Shown here: positions 35,384 to 46,175 of the stretch, piece by piece | Layout of the letters: each line of letters starts with the position of its first letter | How positions within the stretch are numbered: the first letter of the stretch is position 1 | DNA from: Glandiceps talaboti | Lineage: Eukaryota > Hemichordata > Enteropneusta > Spengelidae | Direction of reading: 5' to 3' | DNA: 64,000 nt | Assembly: GCF_964340395.1 (NCBI RefSeq) | Contig: NC_135555.1 | Location: forward strand, 26,284,725-26,348,724 | Notes under the pieces: model-generated | Told to the model about the DNA's origin: nothing | Seen by the model: only the letters and a program-made list of their open reading frames with translations | Databases searched by the model: none | Position numbers and translations under genes: made by a program

Positions 35384-35883
35384 ATTAGTCAATCATAGTA
35401 CAGTATAGAACAGTTCTGTAGGGTATGGTACAGTACAATACAGTGCAATACAGTATAGCATAGTAATAGTATAGTGTATAGTATAGGACAGTACAGTACA
35501 GTACAGTAAAGTATACAGTACAGTATAGTATAGTATAACATAGTACAGTACAGTACAGTACAGTATAGTAAAGTATAGTATAGTATAGTATAGTATAGTA
35601 TATAGTATAGTATAATAATATAGTACAGTACAGTATAGTATAGTACAGTATAATACAGTACAGTACAGTACAGTATAGTACAGTACAGTACAGTATAATA
35701 TAGTATAGTATAGTATAGTATAGTATAGTATAGTATAGTATAGTATAGTATAGTATAGTATAGTACAGTATAATACAGTACAGTATAGTACAGTACAGTA
35801 CAGTATAGTACAGTACAGTACAGTACAGTACAGTACAATATAGTATAGTATAGTATAGTATAGTATAGTATAGTATAGTATAA
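35384..35883 (+). repeat. Pentanucleotide array (TATAG / TACAG)n
   Basis: About 100 copies of AGTAT and AGTAC five-mers, in runs of one or the other type. Two minus-strand open frames of 172 codons across it are artefacts of the pattern. Confidence 0.95.
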
Positions 35884-36203
35884 GTTAATGTATTTGGGTT
35901 CATGCACTCCTGAGTTTATATGTACATAGACAAAGAGTATTATGAAAGAAAGGCTTGAAATTAAAAAGTACTGTCTACAATACTATTGTTGTGAAAGAAT
36001 CTGTGAAACATTTCTAGAATAATGGATTATGATCATCACAACTTGTCACTGAACAGAGTGAACTTTTCAAAATGTAACTACATGTATGGTACAATATGCT
36101 GTCATCTGTTATTTTACTACACCTATACAATTAGTTATATTAAATTATTGTCATATCTTCGGAAAAGTATTTTTTTTAAACTTTACAACTTTGTATGAAT
36201 CTC
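35884..36203. other. No gene recognised
   Basis: Unique AT-rich sequence with no supported feature. Confidence 0.4.
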
Positions 36204-36740
36204 AAAGGGGCACAGGCAGAGTTTAGACAGTTTTTACTTTGGTTTTAGTAATAAAAAATACTTTACATAAAACCATGGCTAAACTTATCAAGTATAGTGT
36301 TTACAACAATTCATGAAACCGTAACATGTCACTTTTTGCCAACCATCCAACTCATGCGTTGTTCATGTAATGACAGGGATTTCGTCAGATTTGTTTTTGA
36401 TACATACCAACAATTATGTCATCAAATCTTTTTTATATTATACATTTAAATACCAGGATTGAGTTATACCAGTATCAAGTAATGAATGTGTAACAGCTGT
36501 GATGTGTCACTTTTTACCAACCATCCAACTCATGTAATGACAGGGATTTCCTCACATTTGTTGATACGTACCAACAATTATATCATCAAATCTTTCATAT
36601 ATTATATCTAAATACCAGGATTGAGTTATACCAGTATCAAGTAACGAATGAGTGTGCTTCAGTAGGTTGAATACAATATGTAACACTTCGTAGGCAACAA
36701 AAAACTGTGTCCAAAAAGTTAACTCAGCCTGTGCCCCTTT
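36204..36740. mobile_element. MITE with internal tandem duplication
   Basis: Terminal inverted repeats AAAGGGGCACAGGC(A/T)GAG lie at 36204-36221 and 36723-36740. Inside are two direct copies of a 160-190 bp block (near 36318-36490 and 36505-36660) sharing CACTTTTT.CCAACCATCC and ACCAGGATTGAGTTATACC. There is no coding capacity. Superfamily is not assigned; no clear target duplication is seen. Confidence 0.65.
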
Positions 36741-36839
36741 AAGCCTACCTTGGGTAGATTTTAGTAAAAAATAATTAATATATAAATGTAATATGATAAT
36801 ATCATATTACATCATATTAATATCATATGATAATATCTT

Positions 36840-38228
36840 TGTAAATGATTTCATTACCGAACTCGCAAACATTGAAACAAATGCACCAGAGCTCAATAAC
36901 AAAACAATCAACAGCCTTTTATATGCAGATGATATTGCATTGATGTCAACGTCCTATGAAGGAATACAGAATGCATTAGACTGCCTTCATCGATACACAA
37001 CAGACTGGCAATTACAAGTAAACACAAACAAAACACAAATAATGGTATTCAGAAAATCAGGATGCAAACAAGATACAAGACAATTCAAATGTGGCTTGGA
37101 AGACATAAAAACTACAGAACAATACACATATCTTGGTGTAACATTCAAGGCCAATGGTTATATGAGCTCCACAGCAGACAGACTCTCAAACAAAGCCAAC
37201 AAAGCTGCAATAATCCAGTCACAGATATATACGACAAATATGAACAGTACCAAGATAAAGGCAAAACTCATGAATACAACACAACTACCTATCCTAACAT
37301 ATGCTGGAGAAATATTGGGTGTTCTCCAAAATCAAACAAAACAAAGACAGAACAATTCCATCTACGTTTTTGCCGCCAAATACTAAATGTCAGCAACAGA
37401 GTGAGCAAAATAGGATGCAGAATGGAACTTGGGAGAGAACCACTGATTAGTAGGATATACTGCTCAGCAATAAACTATTACAAACACCTCAAGACATTAG
37501 ACAATAACAATTTAGCTTTTCATGCAATGAATGACATGGAGAACAATAATTACACAGGTTCATGGCTAACTACCTTTGAACACAATTTACCATTATATAG
37601 CACCAAATATATCACAAATTTAACAAAACAAGAACTATACAACTCAATTAGACAATACTATATCAACCAATGGAATAAAAATAACAAATTGAAAACTCTA
37701 AATTACATACATACAACAACTTCAAAAATTCCCTGGAACAAGAAGAATACATTAAAGTAATGAACAATAAACAACACATCAAAACAATAGCCAAATTTAG
37801 ATTGTGTTGCCATCAACTTGCCATTGAGAAGGGTAGACATACAAAACCCAAGACACTAGTGGAAGACAGACTATGTAAACATTGGAAAGAAATAGAAGAT
37901 GAAAGACATCATCTAATTCAATGTAAATTATATACAAAACAAAGAGAAAAAATGTTTAATATTATTACTACTGTAAACCAAAACTTTATACATTTAGATG
38001 GAGTAGAGCAATTTACATATATACTACAATCAAAACATAAGGATATTATAACTGCTCTTTTCATATACCTGAATAGTAGTAAATAGACAAACACTAGAAC
38101 TATTCTGTACTTTCATATTTATAACTTAGTTATTTACTTAGATTATTATTAACTTTATTTCTTTTTAAATACCAAATTAGAAATGTAAAATTTTCCAAAC
38201 GGTTGAAATAAAGTTTTATCTTATCTTA
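36840..38228 (+). pseudogene. Second non-LTR retrotransposon, 3' part
   Basis: The sequence enters inside RT at NDFITELANIE, carries the catalytic YADD box (LLYADDIALM, near 36918), the thumb (TDWQLQVNTNKTQIMVF) and YLGVTFK. A frameshift near 37345 moves it to FHLRFCRQILNVSNRVSK, and another near 37720 to IAKFRLCCHQLAIEKGR and a Cys-His end (CKHWKEIEDERHHLIQC). The tail is AATAAAGTTTTATCTTATCT at 38206-38225, a short TTATC repeat as in many LINE 3' ends. Its coding strand is A-rich, unlike the T-rich element at 32171. The 5' two thirds are missing. Confidence 0.85.
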
Positions 38229-38655
38229 TTACCAGATCCGTTTTTTATTGCATACATGTTGATGTATATACATTTACATGTTTACGCCTAGTCAAATTTG
38301 TTACATGTTCAAAACTGTAATGTGAAGAGAAAGAATAAACATGCGAGATTGTGAAATAAAATAGTTCAATGTGAGATAAAAAACAACAACACATTCTTCA
38401 GTATGTGCACAAATTGGTGACTATGGTGATTTATGAGAACACTTGATTTTGTATTGGTATTAAAATATCAAACAATTTGTAACTTTTCAAATCAAATTTA
38501 GAAATATGAAGTGATTGTTGGAAAAAGTTTTATGATGTTACATTCAGTGGGTTTTGTAAAATGCTATCTATTTAAATTGCATCTACTGATCTAGAATAAA
38601 TATAGTCACTTTGAGTTTGATTGACATGTGTAATTTAATTGTTTGTGTGTCTTAC
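38229..38655. other. No gene recognised
   Basis: AT-rich sequence, no supported feature. Confidence 0.4.
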
Positions 38656-38788
38656 CTTTGAGTTTCCGTACGGCAACAATCCCAAGTACCTGGATGCATG
38701 AGGGACTAACCCAGAAGCAAGTCGTTGCCAGCCATACGTTACAGTGCAGTGGTAACATCGTCCGAGAAATCGCTGCGTTCAGTGTCAT
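38656..38788 (-). other. Possible first coding exon
   Basis: On the minus strand an ATG opens 44 codons ending in KLKG and running into AAAG|GTAAGA, a strong donor. Part of it (TTACCACTG, TGTAACGTATGGCTG, GCCGTACGGAAACT) is repeated in inverted orientation at about 39090-39170, where a different short frame starts with ATGGCTGAGAATGAC. The two copies suggest a duplicated exon or a repeat family. No protein family is recognised and no next exon was found. Confidence 0.25.
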
Positions 38789-39700
38789 TATTCACAGAAT
38801 TGTTGTTTTCGAGTGAAAACCCGTCTTGATTTGTATAACTCTAACAAATGAAGACATGTCAAGTTATATTTTGAAAGTTGTATCGCTAGTTTGAGACGAT
38901 TTCCTCACGTACTATCGAGGCTTGGACCTTACTCCAGTTCAGCGGGAAGTTTAGCCAGTCCGATAATTCTTTCTGGTTTAGTTTACAACACTTTTGATCA
39001 CACAGATTTTGTTTTTGTGATGAAAAGAAATTTAAAAAAAAAGATCACTTCAACCATTTCGTTGTGTTTTCTTTATGAAAGGTAATCGAACATGAACGAG
39101 TGTTACCACTGTAACATATGGCTGAGAATGACTCTCTTCCGGGTACATGGGATTGTCGCCGTACGGAAACTAAGATGGCAATTAATACATTTCTTCCCTA
39201 TATATATCTACTACAACTAGTACAAGTTGAATGTTGTTGACTTGGTAAATTTGTTAGAAAATTGAAATTCAAATTGCCTCAAAATTATTTTAGATCCCTA
39301 CTTTATTTCATTCATCATTAAAATTTCCCAGGGTTAAAGCTGTAAGACACTGGAATTATTTATAGCCAACCTCAAAATCCTCTTCTTTTTTTCTTTTTCT
39401 TGTGTGCATTTCCCAGTCATTTTTTTTCAGAGATTTTGTGCAATTTTTCATAACAGTAGATTTTTGTTATAAAATGGTGACTATGGTATAAAAGTACAAT
39501 ACATTACCAACTTCTGTGTAAAATGTGTTTTATAATGAGACATCATATGAAACCAGTAACCACTTTATTACATCGCTATTATAAAACAAAACTGCATAGT
39601 GAAGAACTGACCCACTTCTACATGTCACCAAAATAAAAAAAAAACTAAAACAAAACAAAACAAAACAAAAACAGCAGAGCTATTCTGACCGATAGGTCGC
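38789..39700. other. No gene recognised beyond a diverged inverted exon-like copy
   Basis: Holds the inverted relative of 38656-38788 at about 39090-39170 and otherwise AT-rich sequence. Confidence 0.35.
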
Positions 39701-39781
39701 TTGTATATAAGATCAGAAGGTATTCAAAAATCTGTCAAAACAGGTCAACAATATTTTAAATATAGTTGTGTTAATATTTAA
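39701..39781 (+). pseudogene. 3' remnant, paralogue of the 39901-40399 ORF
   Basis: Twenty-six codons (LYIRSEGIQKSVKTGQQYF...) and a TAA match the end of the neighbouring ORF (FCIRSDGLQKSNETGKEYF...) at about 60% identity. Only the 3' end is present. Confidence 0.55.
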
Positions 39782-39900
39782 ACAAGATAAAGCCTCAGTT
39801 GATATTGTATATTTTTTTGTCCACTCAAAATACACTTAATAAAAGGTTAGAGATATAATATTTTTAATTAAACAAAAAAATATTAATAGTTATATATACA

Positions 39901-40399
39901 TGGCACAAATGACACATGAAATGTTTGATCAAATGAGTATCGAAGAATGGGAGACCACTGAAGAATGGGAAAGTATCAAAGAATACTTAATAAATTGCCA
40001 GGTATTTTACTTCCTCCCGATTTCTTTAAAAAATCTACTAAGAAAATTAATAAAACAACTCAAGCATTTAAAAATTTAATCAATCAACCAAATAATAACT
40101 TAACTAGAGAAGAATTTGATATTGCATTTACAATGCAAACTGTTAAAAAATGGAGAGATTTACCTGTACATGAAATATATAAAGTGATAGGTGTATATCT
40201 AACACAGGGAAAATATGGTATTTTTATAGGGGCTTTACAAGATAAGAATGAAATAACTATGAAATATTATTTACCGTCAATAATACGTGCCGATTAAAAA
40301 AAATTAAATATACCTTTTTGTATTAGATCAGATGGATTACAAAAATCAAACGAAACAGGAAAAGAATATTTTGAATATGCAACTGTTAACATAACATAA
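39901..40399 (+). pseudogene. Unrecognised AT-rich protein gene, frameshifted
   Basis: An ATG at 39901 opens an acidic N-terminus (EEWETTEEWESIKEYL), then the frame shifts near 39995 to a frame with LPGILLPPDFFKKSTKKI, LTREEFDIAFTMQTVKKW and IGVYLTQGKYGIFIGAL. A TAA beside an A-run (40296) interrupts it, after which the same frame continues to FCIRSDGLQKSNETGKEYF and a final TAA. Codon use is extremely AT-rich and there are no introns. I do not recognise the family. A second partial copy lies just upstream (39701-39781), so it belongs to a repeated or imported gene, perhaps of viral or transposon origin. Confidence 0.5.
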
Positions 40400-40496
40400 A
40401 CAACTTATTTAACTCTTTGTTGACAGTTAAAAGGGTGAAAAGGGTGGGTTGTCGTTCTAGAAGGTTAAAAATCACTAGATTGAACTCTTTATTTAA

Positions 40497-41951
40497 CCCT
40501 TTCACCATCAATTCCCGATATTGAGGGAACGCTCTAGGGTGCCCACCAAGAACGCCAAAGGTCATTCACCGACCTTGCCGTCATGCCGTTTAACGGCAGC
40601 TATTACTGCAAAAATTGCTGCCATAACTAGTTCCACACATGCGTATTAGCCTTGTTTAACTACACAGCCATTTTGAAAGCATGACAGTGAACGGTATCTG
40701 GAGTACGATCCAAATGCGATCGTAATTTTTTGTGCGTTTTTCGCTCACGAAATCGAATTTCAACATGGCGGAAGTAATTAATGGCTCTCATGTATGTAAG
40801 CATCAAATTCCCGCTAAGGTCATGTGAGCTGCCGACGGCAGTTTACGGTTCAATTTTTGAATGTCGTTCAAATTTACGCAATCTTGTGACCGTGCCGACG
40901 CCCATGCTAACAGTCTGGGGGTAATTTTGGGCTATATTGTGGATTATTTTGGTTTTATTTCTTTTTGTTACGGCTCAACATTGACTTGTATTTGTATCAG
41001 TGTGTACAGGTCAGTGGAGGGAAACTTACTCTAATATGGGCGATTTTCCGATCGGATTTTTTACGCGAGTTTTTCAATGTAAAATTCAAATTTCAACATC
41101 GCCAAAGCAAAATCTGTCTCCCCTAACATCGTTTGCAATGTAAATAAATGTGCTGTTCGTAGAAATTTCCACTCAATTTTGACTATGAATACGATGTTTT
41201 GTACAAGGAGATGGCTGAGTGAACTTGATGCAGTATATGGAAGGATCAGATTATCGCAACGTAACTTCAAAGTCCCGACTGCATATTTGCTTTCGTGGGT
41301 AAGCATGTCGGCGAAAAGCATCATGTTGGCGTCCCGATTTGGACTCGTAAACTACCAATTTGGGAGCATTTTTTTTACTGATTTTGAGGATAAATTTGGT
41401 GATTATTTTTTGTTGTTCTGTCAAATAATGATATATAATTACACAAACTGATTTTTCAGAAGGTATTGGGGCGACGACTTCTGATATTTTTGTCCCTTTG
41501 ATTGCCTGTGCGGGGCTGACTATTGCCTCGTAATCGATTTAGTGAGCCGTTAATTATTTTCGTTCAAATTTATTACGACTAAAAACTTTACATTTTCTGA
41601 CAAATTTTCGCCGATTTTGACCATTTAACCAGTATACAGAAGTTTTGTAGGAACATAAATGTTGGTATTTTGAATTTTGTTTGTAATATAAATATTTTGT
41701 TTATTTGTGATATGTCAATAAATAAACAACCTATGTTTGTTTTATTAATATTTTATTACATTAATCCATATTTCGGTTATGTGTGTGCTGTTTGAATGTA
41801 TGTATTTGGTACTATGATGTAGAAAATTTATTTTCCATTCAAATGATACCTTATTTTAAAAAAATAAGCAACTCCAAGTATTTTTATATCAGTTTGATTA
41901 GGGGGCTGGTGGACAACACACAATCCCATGAGGCCATTGGTGGTGAAAGGG
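40497..41951. mobile_element. piggyBac-like non-autonomous element
   Basis: TTAA (40493-40496) followed by CCCTTTCACCATCAAT, and at the other end ATTGGTGGTGAAAGGG followed by TTAA (41952-41955). TTAA target sites with CCC...GGG ends are diagnostic of piggyBac. The 1.45-kb interior has no transposase; it has GC-rich palindromic words (GCCGTTAAACGGC near 40590) and is otherwise AT-rich. Confidence 0.75.
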
Positions 41952-42009
41952 TTAAGGTAAAGATGGTGAAAAATGGGGGTTGTCAAAAAGTGGTCCAGAA
42001 ACCCTATTT

Positions 42010-42480
42010 TATATACTACTTGTGTGTGTGGACGACTTAAACTCAAAAACCACCAGACCAATTACCTTGGTATGTGGTGAGGACAGTACTTTTGGTGTCT
42101 AGTTTGGAAATTGTTCAAAACAAAATGATCATATGACAGGTATGTGGTTTGGGTAAAAATGTCAATTATTGGTGAAAATACTTAAACTCAAACATTATTG
42201 GGCAGATTGGTCTAAAAATAGGTAGGAACGTTGTTAGGGATGTGTAGATTGAGATTTGTTCAACCAGTAATATGCAAATTAGGTATAAAACAGTCTTTTT
42301 GGTCAAAAATCTTTAATTCCAAAACTACTGAGCAGGTTTGGCTGGAATTTAATGCATCTGGGGCTGTATGGATGAAGAAATATGGAGCAAATAATTTCTT
42401 ATCAGTGATATGCAAATTAGGTGTAAAAATGTGAATTTTGGTCAAAAACTTATATTTCAAAAAGTCCTTGGTCAGTGAGA
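42010..42480 (+). repeat. Dispersed repeat D, copy 1
   Basis: Words such as GATATGCAAATTAGGTGTAAA, AATTCCAAAACTACT and GGTGTCTAGTT.GGAAATTG recur in the same order at 53052-53476. The element is itself made of related blocks of about 110-130 bp. Confidence 0.7.
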
Positions 42481-42951
42481 CTTAAATCTTCTGAGATATT
42501 TCTACAAGTGTTTTTCTGCAGATTTTGTTCAAAACATTTTGGCACAATTGGCTATAGCAGCCTTGGCCACGCCCATAGCAACAGCTATGGTATACCATCA
42601 TCATCACTGTCACAACCATGGGAATCATTTTCATCATCTGTGGTGTTATCATCTTTCTTTCTTATCCTTTCTCTTTCAATCAGAAGGGCTAAAAACTGCT
42701 CAAACTGTATTGTGGCTTCACCAATAAAGCACTCAGTGGCCAATACTTGGTATGGAATGTTAACGCACAGGAAGAGTATTCCAAAAAAAATGTATTCGGG
42801 TGGGAGGTATTTGGAAATTTATTTGGATGGTGGGGGAGGGGTACTTGAAATATTTGGGGCTTTGGCAGGTGCGGGGGTACTTGAAAAAAAAATGGAATAT
42901 GGCAGGGGGTGTACTTTTTAAGGGTTTACAAAAAAATCTCCCGACCCCCCC
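42481..42951. other. No gene; C-rich repeat edge
   Basis: Contains G-rich and C-rich runs (about 42830 and 42943) like the other C-tract segments. No gene recognised. Confidence 0.4.
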
Positions 42952-43210
42952 CCCCAAGTTTTTGTGAAAGCAGCCTTACAGATGTTGATGATACTACATT
43001 GTCCGGTAGCTTGTTCCATTCGTTTATTACTCTACATGTAAAGAAGTGTTTCCTGATGTCTAGTCACGCATATGGTTTCTGGAGTTTATTTGAGTGTCCT
43101 CTTGTTGAGTGATATTCTGCAGTCCAAAAGTGTAGCTTGCATTGGTTAATATTGTTGATAATTTTGCATACTTGAATCATGTCACCTCTACATCTTCTCT
43201 GACTCAGTGT
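42952..43210 (-). pseudogene. Non-LTR retrotransposon 3' coding fragment
   Basis: On the minus strand the frame reads RCRGDMIQVCKIIN, then TRGHSNKLQKPY, a stop, then RKHFFTCRVINEWNKLPDNV and VVSSTSVRLL. RGDMI..YKI and F..RVIN.WN.LP..V are the conserved C-terminal end of many CR1/Jockey-like ORF2 proteins. One in-frame TGA and the short length show a dead fragment. Its 5' side runs directly into the 25-bp minisatellite. Confidence 0.75.
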
Positions 43211-43706
43211 CTGACACTGAGCGTGTAATTTGTGTCTGACACTGAGCATGTAATTTGAGTGTGACAATGAGCATCTAATTTGTGTCTGACACTGAGCATG
43301 TAATTTGAGTCTGACAAAGAGCATCTAATTTGTGTCTGACAATGAGTGTGTAATTTGAGTCTGACAATGAGCATCTAATTTGTGTCTGATAGTGAGCATC
43401 TAATTTGTGTCTGACACTGAGCGTGTAATGAGTCTGATAGTGAGCATCTAATTTGTGTCTGACACTGAGCGTGTAATTTGAGTCTGACAATGAGCATCTA
43501 ATTTGTGTCTGACACTGAGCGTGTAATTTGAGTCTGACAATGAGCGTGTAATTTGAGTCTGACACTGAGCGTGTAATTTGAGTCTGACAATGAGCGTGTA
43601 ATTTGAGTCTGACAATGAGTGTGTAATATGAGTCTGACAATGAGCGTGTAATTTGTGTCTGACAAAGAGTGTAATTTGCGGTGAGTTATTTGAGTCTGAC
43701 AATGGG
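43200..43706. repeat. 25-bp minisatellite
   Basis: About 20 units made of GTAATTTGAGTCTGACA and TGAGCATCTAATTTGTGTC variants. Open frames on the minus strand follow from the repeat and are not genes. Confidence 0.92.
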
Positions 43707-44074
43707 TTGTAAATGTTTCATTTATCTTTCCGTTAATCATCCCGCCATTCTGTACTTTCCTCCACTGGGTAATGGCGTGCATTTTTTGGTAGTGGTAATT
43801 TTTACCGCTAATTCCGACATCGGGATCAGCTAATGTCTGTTCAACGTGCAAAAAACATTTGAAAGGTCACGGCAGGCTGCGTGGCAGATTCTGTTCAGCG
43901 ATGGCAGACAATCTGGAAGATGATTTTAATTAGTACGTCAAGTTCGGGAGCAAGTGGCGGGCCCCGGTCAAGGTAAAGACGCTACAATTTGTACGAAATC
44001 AGAGTCGGAAAGCGGGGTAAAATCCTTTAAATTGGAATACAGAAACTTTACCATTTGACTACAGAGGACTTGTA
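43707..44074. other. Unassigned sequence
   Basis: A short frame from ATGGCAGACAATC at 43902 stops after ten codons. In the same frame beyond the stop, an open stretch continues to a GTAAAG donor-like word. Too weak to call. Confidence 0.3.
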
Positions 44075-44140
44075 ACAGATACAATCCGACCAATATGCGT
44101 CGAGCGGTAGCGAGGCGCATATTGGCCGGATTGTATCTGT
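44075..44140. repeat. Foldback hairpin (28-bp stem)
   Basis: ACAGATACAATCCG and CGGATTGTATCTGT pair, as do CCAATATGCG and CGCATATTGG, around AGCGGTAGC. Two mismatches only. Confidence 0.75.
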
Positions 44141-45013
44141 TTTGTACACCGGCTAATTTCCTTTGTTGTGTATTGAGTTCGAATTCCAATATACTTCGGA
44201 GATAACTCATACACTGCTATCATACCACCGCAACAACAATAATAATAATAATAACAGTGTCTGCGCCATCGTGCATGTCTGCATATCTTCCGGGCTATTT
44301 ATACACTCTGGGTAATACACACACACCAACAAAATTAGACACTCACTTCACACTACAAGTTCTCAAATACAGTGTCTGCTGTACTGTACATTTTCTCAGA
44401 GGATATTTTTTACATTGGAGTTAGAAGACATACATCAATGAAGTTGGATACTCTCTGTACGCTCCATGTTCTTAAATGTAAACTGAGCGAAACGTCGCTT
44501 TCGACAAGACATGCTTAGCTACTGAAAGGTTCACACACACTAACCAAGCTATTGACGTTTATTTGGTTGGGCTTTCGCCATCATCAATCATTCATTTGAC
44601 AGTTCTTTCTGGTTGATAACAAACTCGATACTTCGATACAAACATCTTCCTGTTGGAGTCAATGTCTGTCTAATATACTCCGGATGTTGACTTTTCATTA
44701 GTATGTCTGTCTAATATACTCCGGGTATGGACTTTTCATTACCCGGATGGTATTTCTCATATTCTCAGCTCCCTGGATTTTGAAGCGGGACGTTTGCGGA
44801 CACCTGATTGGCTGATCGCCCGATTAATCACTGTCGCTTGACAAGTAACGCCCACGCCGGTGTACAAGTGATTATATGTGTCATTTTTATCAATTAGATG
44901 TTTGGAGGTAGTTGGTAATTAGAGCGTTGAAAACTGTTGTTACGGTTTTACATGCACTAATTTGAATATTTGTGTTACGTTGTTAGAACGTATTTCGGTC
45001 ATCGAGTGAATGT
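44141..45013. other. WWOX upstream region
   Basis: No other gene recognised. Contains an (AAT)n run near 44232-44251 and a duplicated CTAATATACTCCGG block at 44671 and 44711. Confidence 0.45.
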
Positions 45014-45019
45014 CACGTG
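45014..45019 (+). promoter_or_regulatory. E-box upstream of WWOX
   Basis: CACGTG in the context GTCACGTGTC lies 32-37 bases before the WWOX ATG, resembling USF or TFEB/CLEAR sites. No TATA box is seen. Function is inferred from position only. Confidence 0.4.
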
Positions 45020-45050
45020 TCTGTAATCACCTGACTGGACGTGCAGGAAC

Positions 45051-45154
45051 ATGGCGGCTGAACCGGGTAGTTTGTTGGATACGGATAGTGAAGACGAACT
45101 ACCCGCAGGATGGGAAGAAAGAACCTCTCGCGATGGAAGGGTTTATTACGCTAA
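45051..45154 (+). CDS. WWOX: WWOX exon 1: WW domain-containing oxidoreductase
   Basis: ATG opens 34 codons plus two bases: an acidic DTDSEDELP leader, then the first half of WW1 (W21, Y32, Y33). The Tyr pair matches the human Tyr33 region that Src phosphorylates. The donor is AA|GTAC. WWOX binds PPxY proteins through WW1 and has a short-chain dehydrogenase domain; it acts as a tumour suppressor and stress regulator. Exons 1-4 here join in frame (104+65+58+179 bases, 135 codons plus one base). As I recall, exons 2-4 have the same lengths as in human WWOX. The remaining exons lie beyond 64000. The start is the only in-frame ATG before the DTDSEDELP block. Confidence 0.93.
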
Positions 45155-45759
45155 GTACGATATGAAATACCGTCTTTCATTCTCGTATCTACAATATCAT
45201 TCACTATGTGGTAATTTTTGAAAATGATGTTGTTGAGTTTAACGTTGCAATGATTCGATTATAATGTAATGTTGTTTGTTGACAATGATACTATCTCAGT
45301 CCGCTGCCTTTAATACAGTACCTCCATGGTTAGATGTAGTCCTGCTTACATGACGGTGCACGAGTCTATATTACTGACTTGAGGGACAATTGTCAGAATC
45401 GAGTCCCGGATTACTCCGCATGCAAGCAGGACTAGGTTAGATGCAATGCTTTGTGTTGACATAACCCTGCTTGCCGAGTTGGGACTTTAGTCATGGAAGT
45501 ACTATCCATGATTGAGTGCATTATCTGGTACAACGTTCCCCTATTATTAGTATTAGAAAATCGACATGTTTGTACAAATGTACATTGTTGTGAAAGCAAG
45601 AGTGCAAACAATCATACGTGGTTCATTTTTTACAAAGTATTGATGTATTAGTGAGACTAATACATCCATGTTCCATTTCCAAGTCATGTACTTCAAAGCT
45701 GCTTTGATGATCTACATGCCTAGACAAAATGGGATAAATATAAGCATGGAAGTACACTT
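45155..45759 (+). other. WWOX intron 1, first part
   Basis: Non-coding. Contains a dispersed block before copy A; no gene recognised. Confidence 0.4.
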
Positions 45760-45969
45760 CCATGTAGCTGCAATAATTGTAGCGTTTGCTGTGATTTTGA
45801 GGGTTTTTCGTCTGTTTTTGTGCCTTTTAACCCGAATCAAATGCTACAAATCCTGTAATGTAAACGCAAATAGACGGAAGCGATTCAGATCTGAATCGCA
45901 AAGTTGAGTGGAGTTTTCTGCTAAATTATGCCTTACCTGGCAAAAAATCGGACATTTCCTAATGCCAAC
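45760..45969 (+). repeat. Dispersed repeat, copy A, left half
   Basis: GCTGCAATAATTGTAGCG, GCTGTGATTTTGAGGG and GTCTGTTTTTGTGCC match the reverse complement of 49510-49600 and 24830-24900. The right half follows at 47751-47960, so the repeat was split by the TIR transposon between. Confidence 0.75.
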
Positions 45970-46146
45970 ATTAAAGTGTATGTAAATAGGTTTCCAAAGT
46001 TTCCGACTTTTTGCCTACAAATGACATAGTTTTCATAGGTGATTAAAGATTTGTGTGACATTTTTGACAAAAGTATGATATTAATTAGGAAAAATTGATT
46101 TTTTTGGAAAAATTTCGGAAGTTGCCAAAGTTGTTTATGTATTTCA

Positions 46147-46154
46147 TGACGTCA
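46147..46154. promoter_or_regulatory. CRE-like palindrome
   Basis: TGACGTCA lies 22 bp before the ATG of the P2X7-like fragment, inside the transposon. It is a perfect CREB/ATF site; activity is unknown. Confidence 0.4.
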
Positions 46155-46175
46155 CAACCAGAAGCAATTTTAAAT

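Noticed and set aside
35385-35907. Two overlapping 172-codon Tyr/Leu-rich frames
   Set aside because: Translation of a pentanucleotide microsatellite; no start context or family.
43275-43851. Repeat-rich frames starting MSDS or MHVEQ
   Set aside because: Products of the 25-bp minisatellite.
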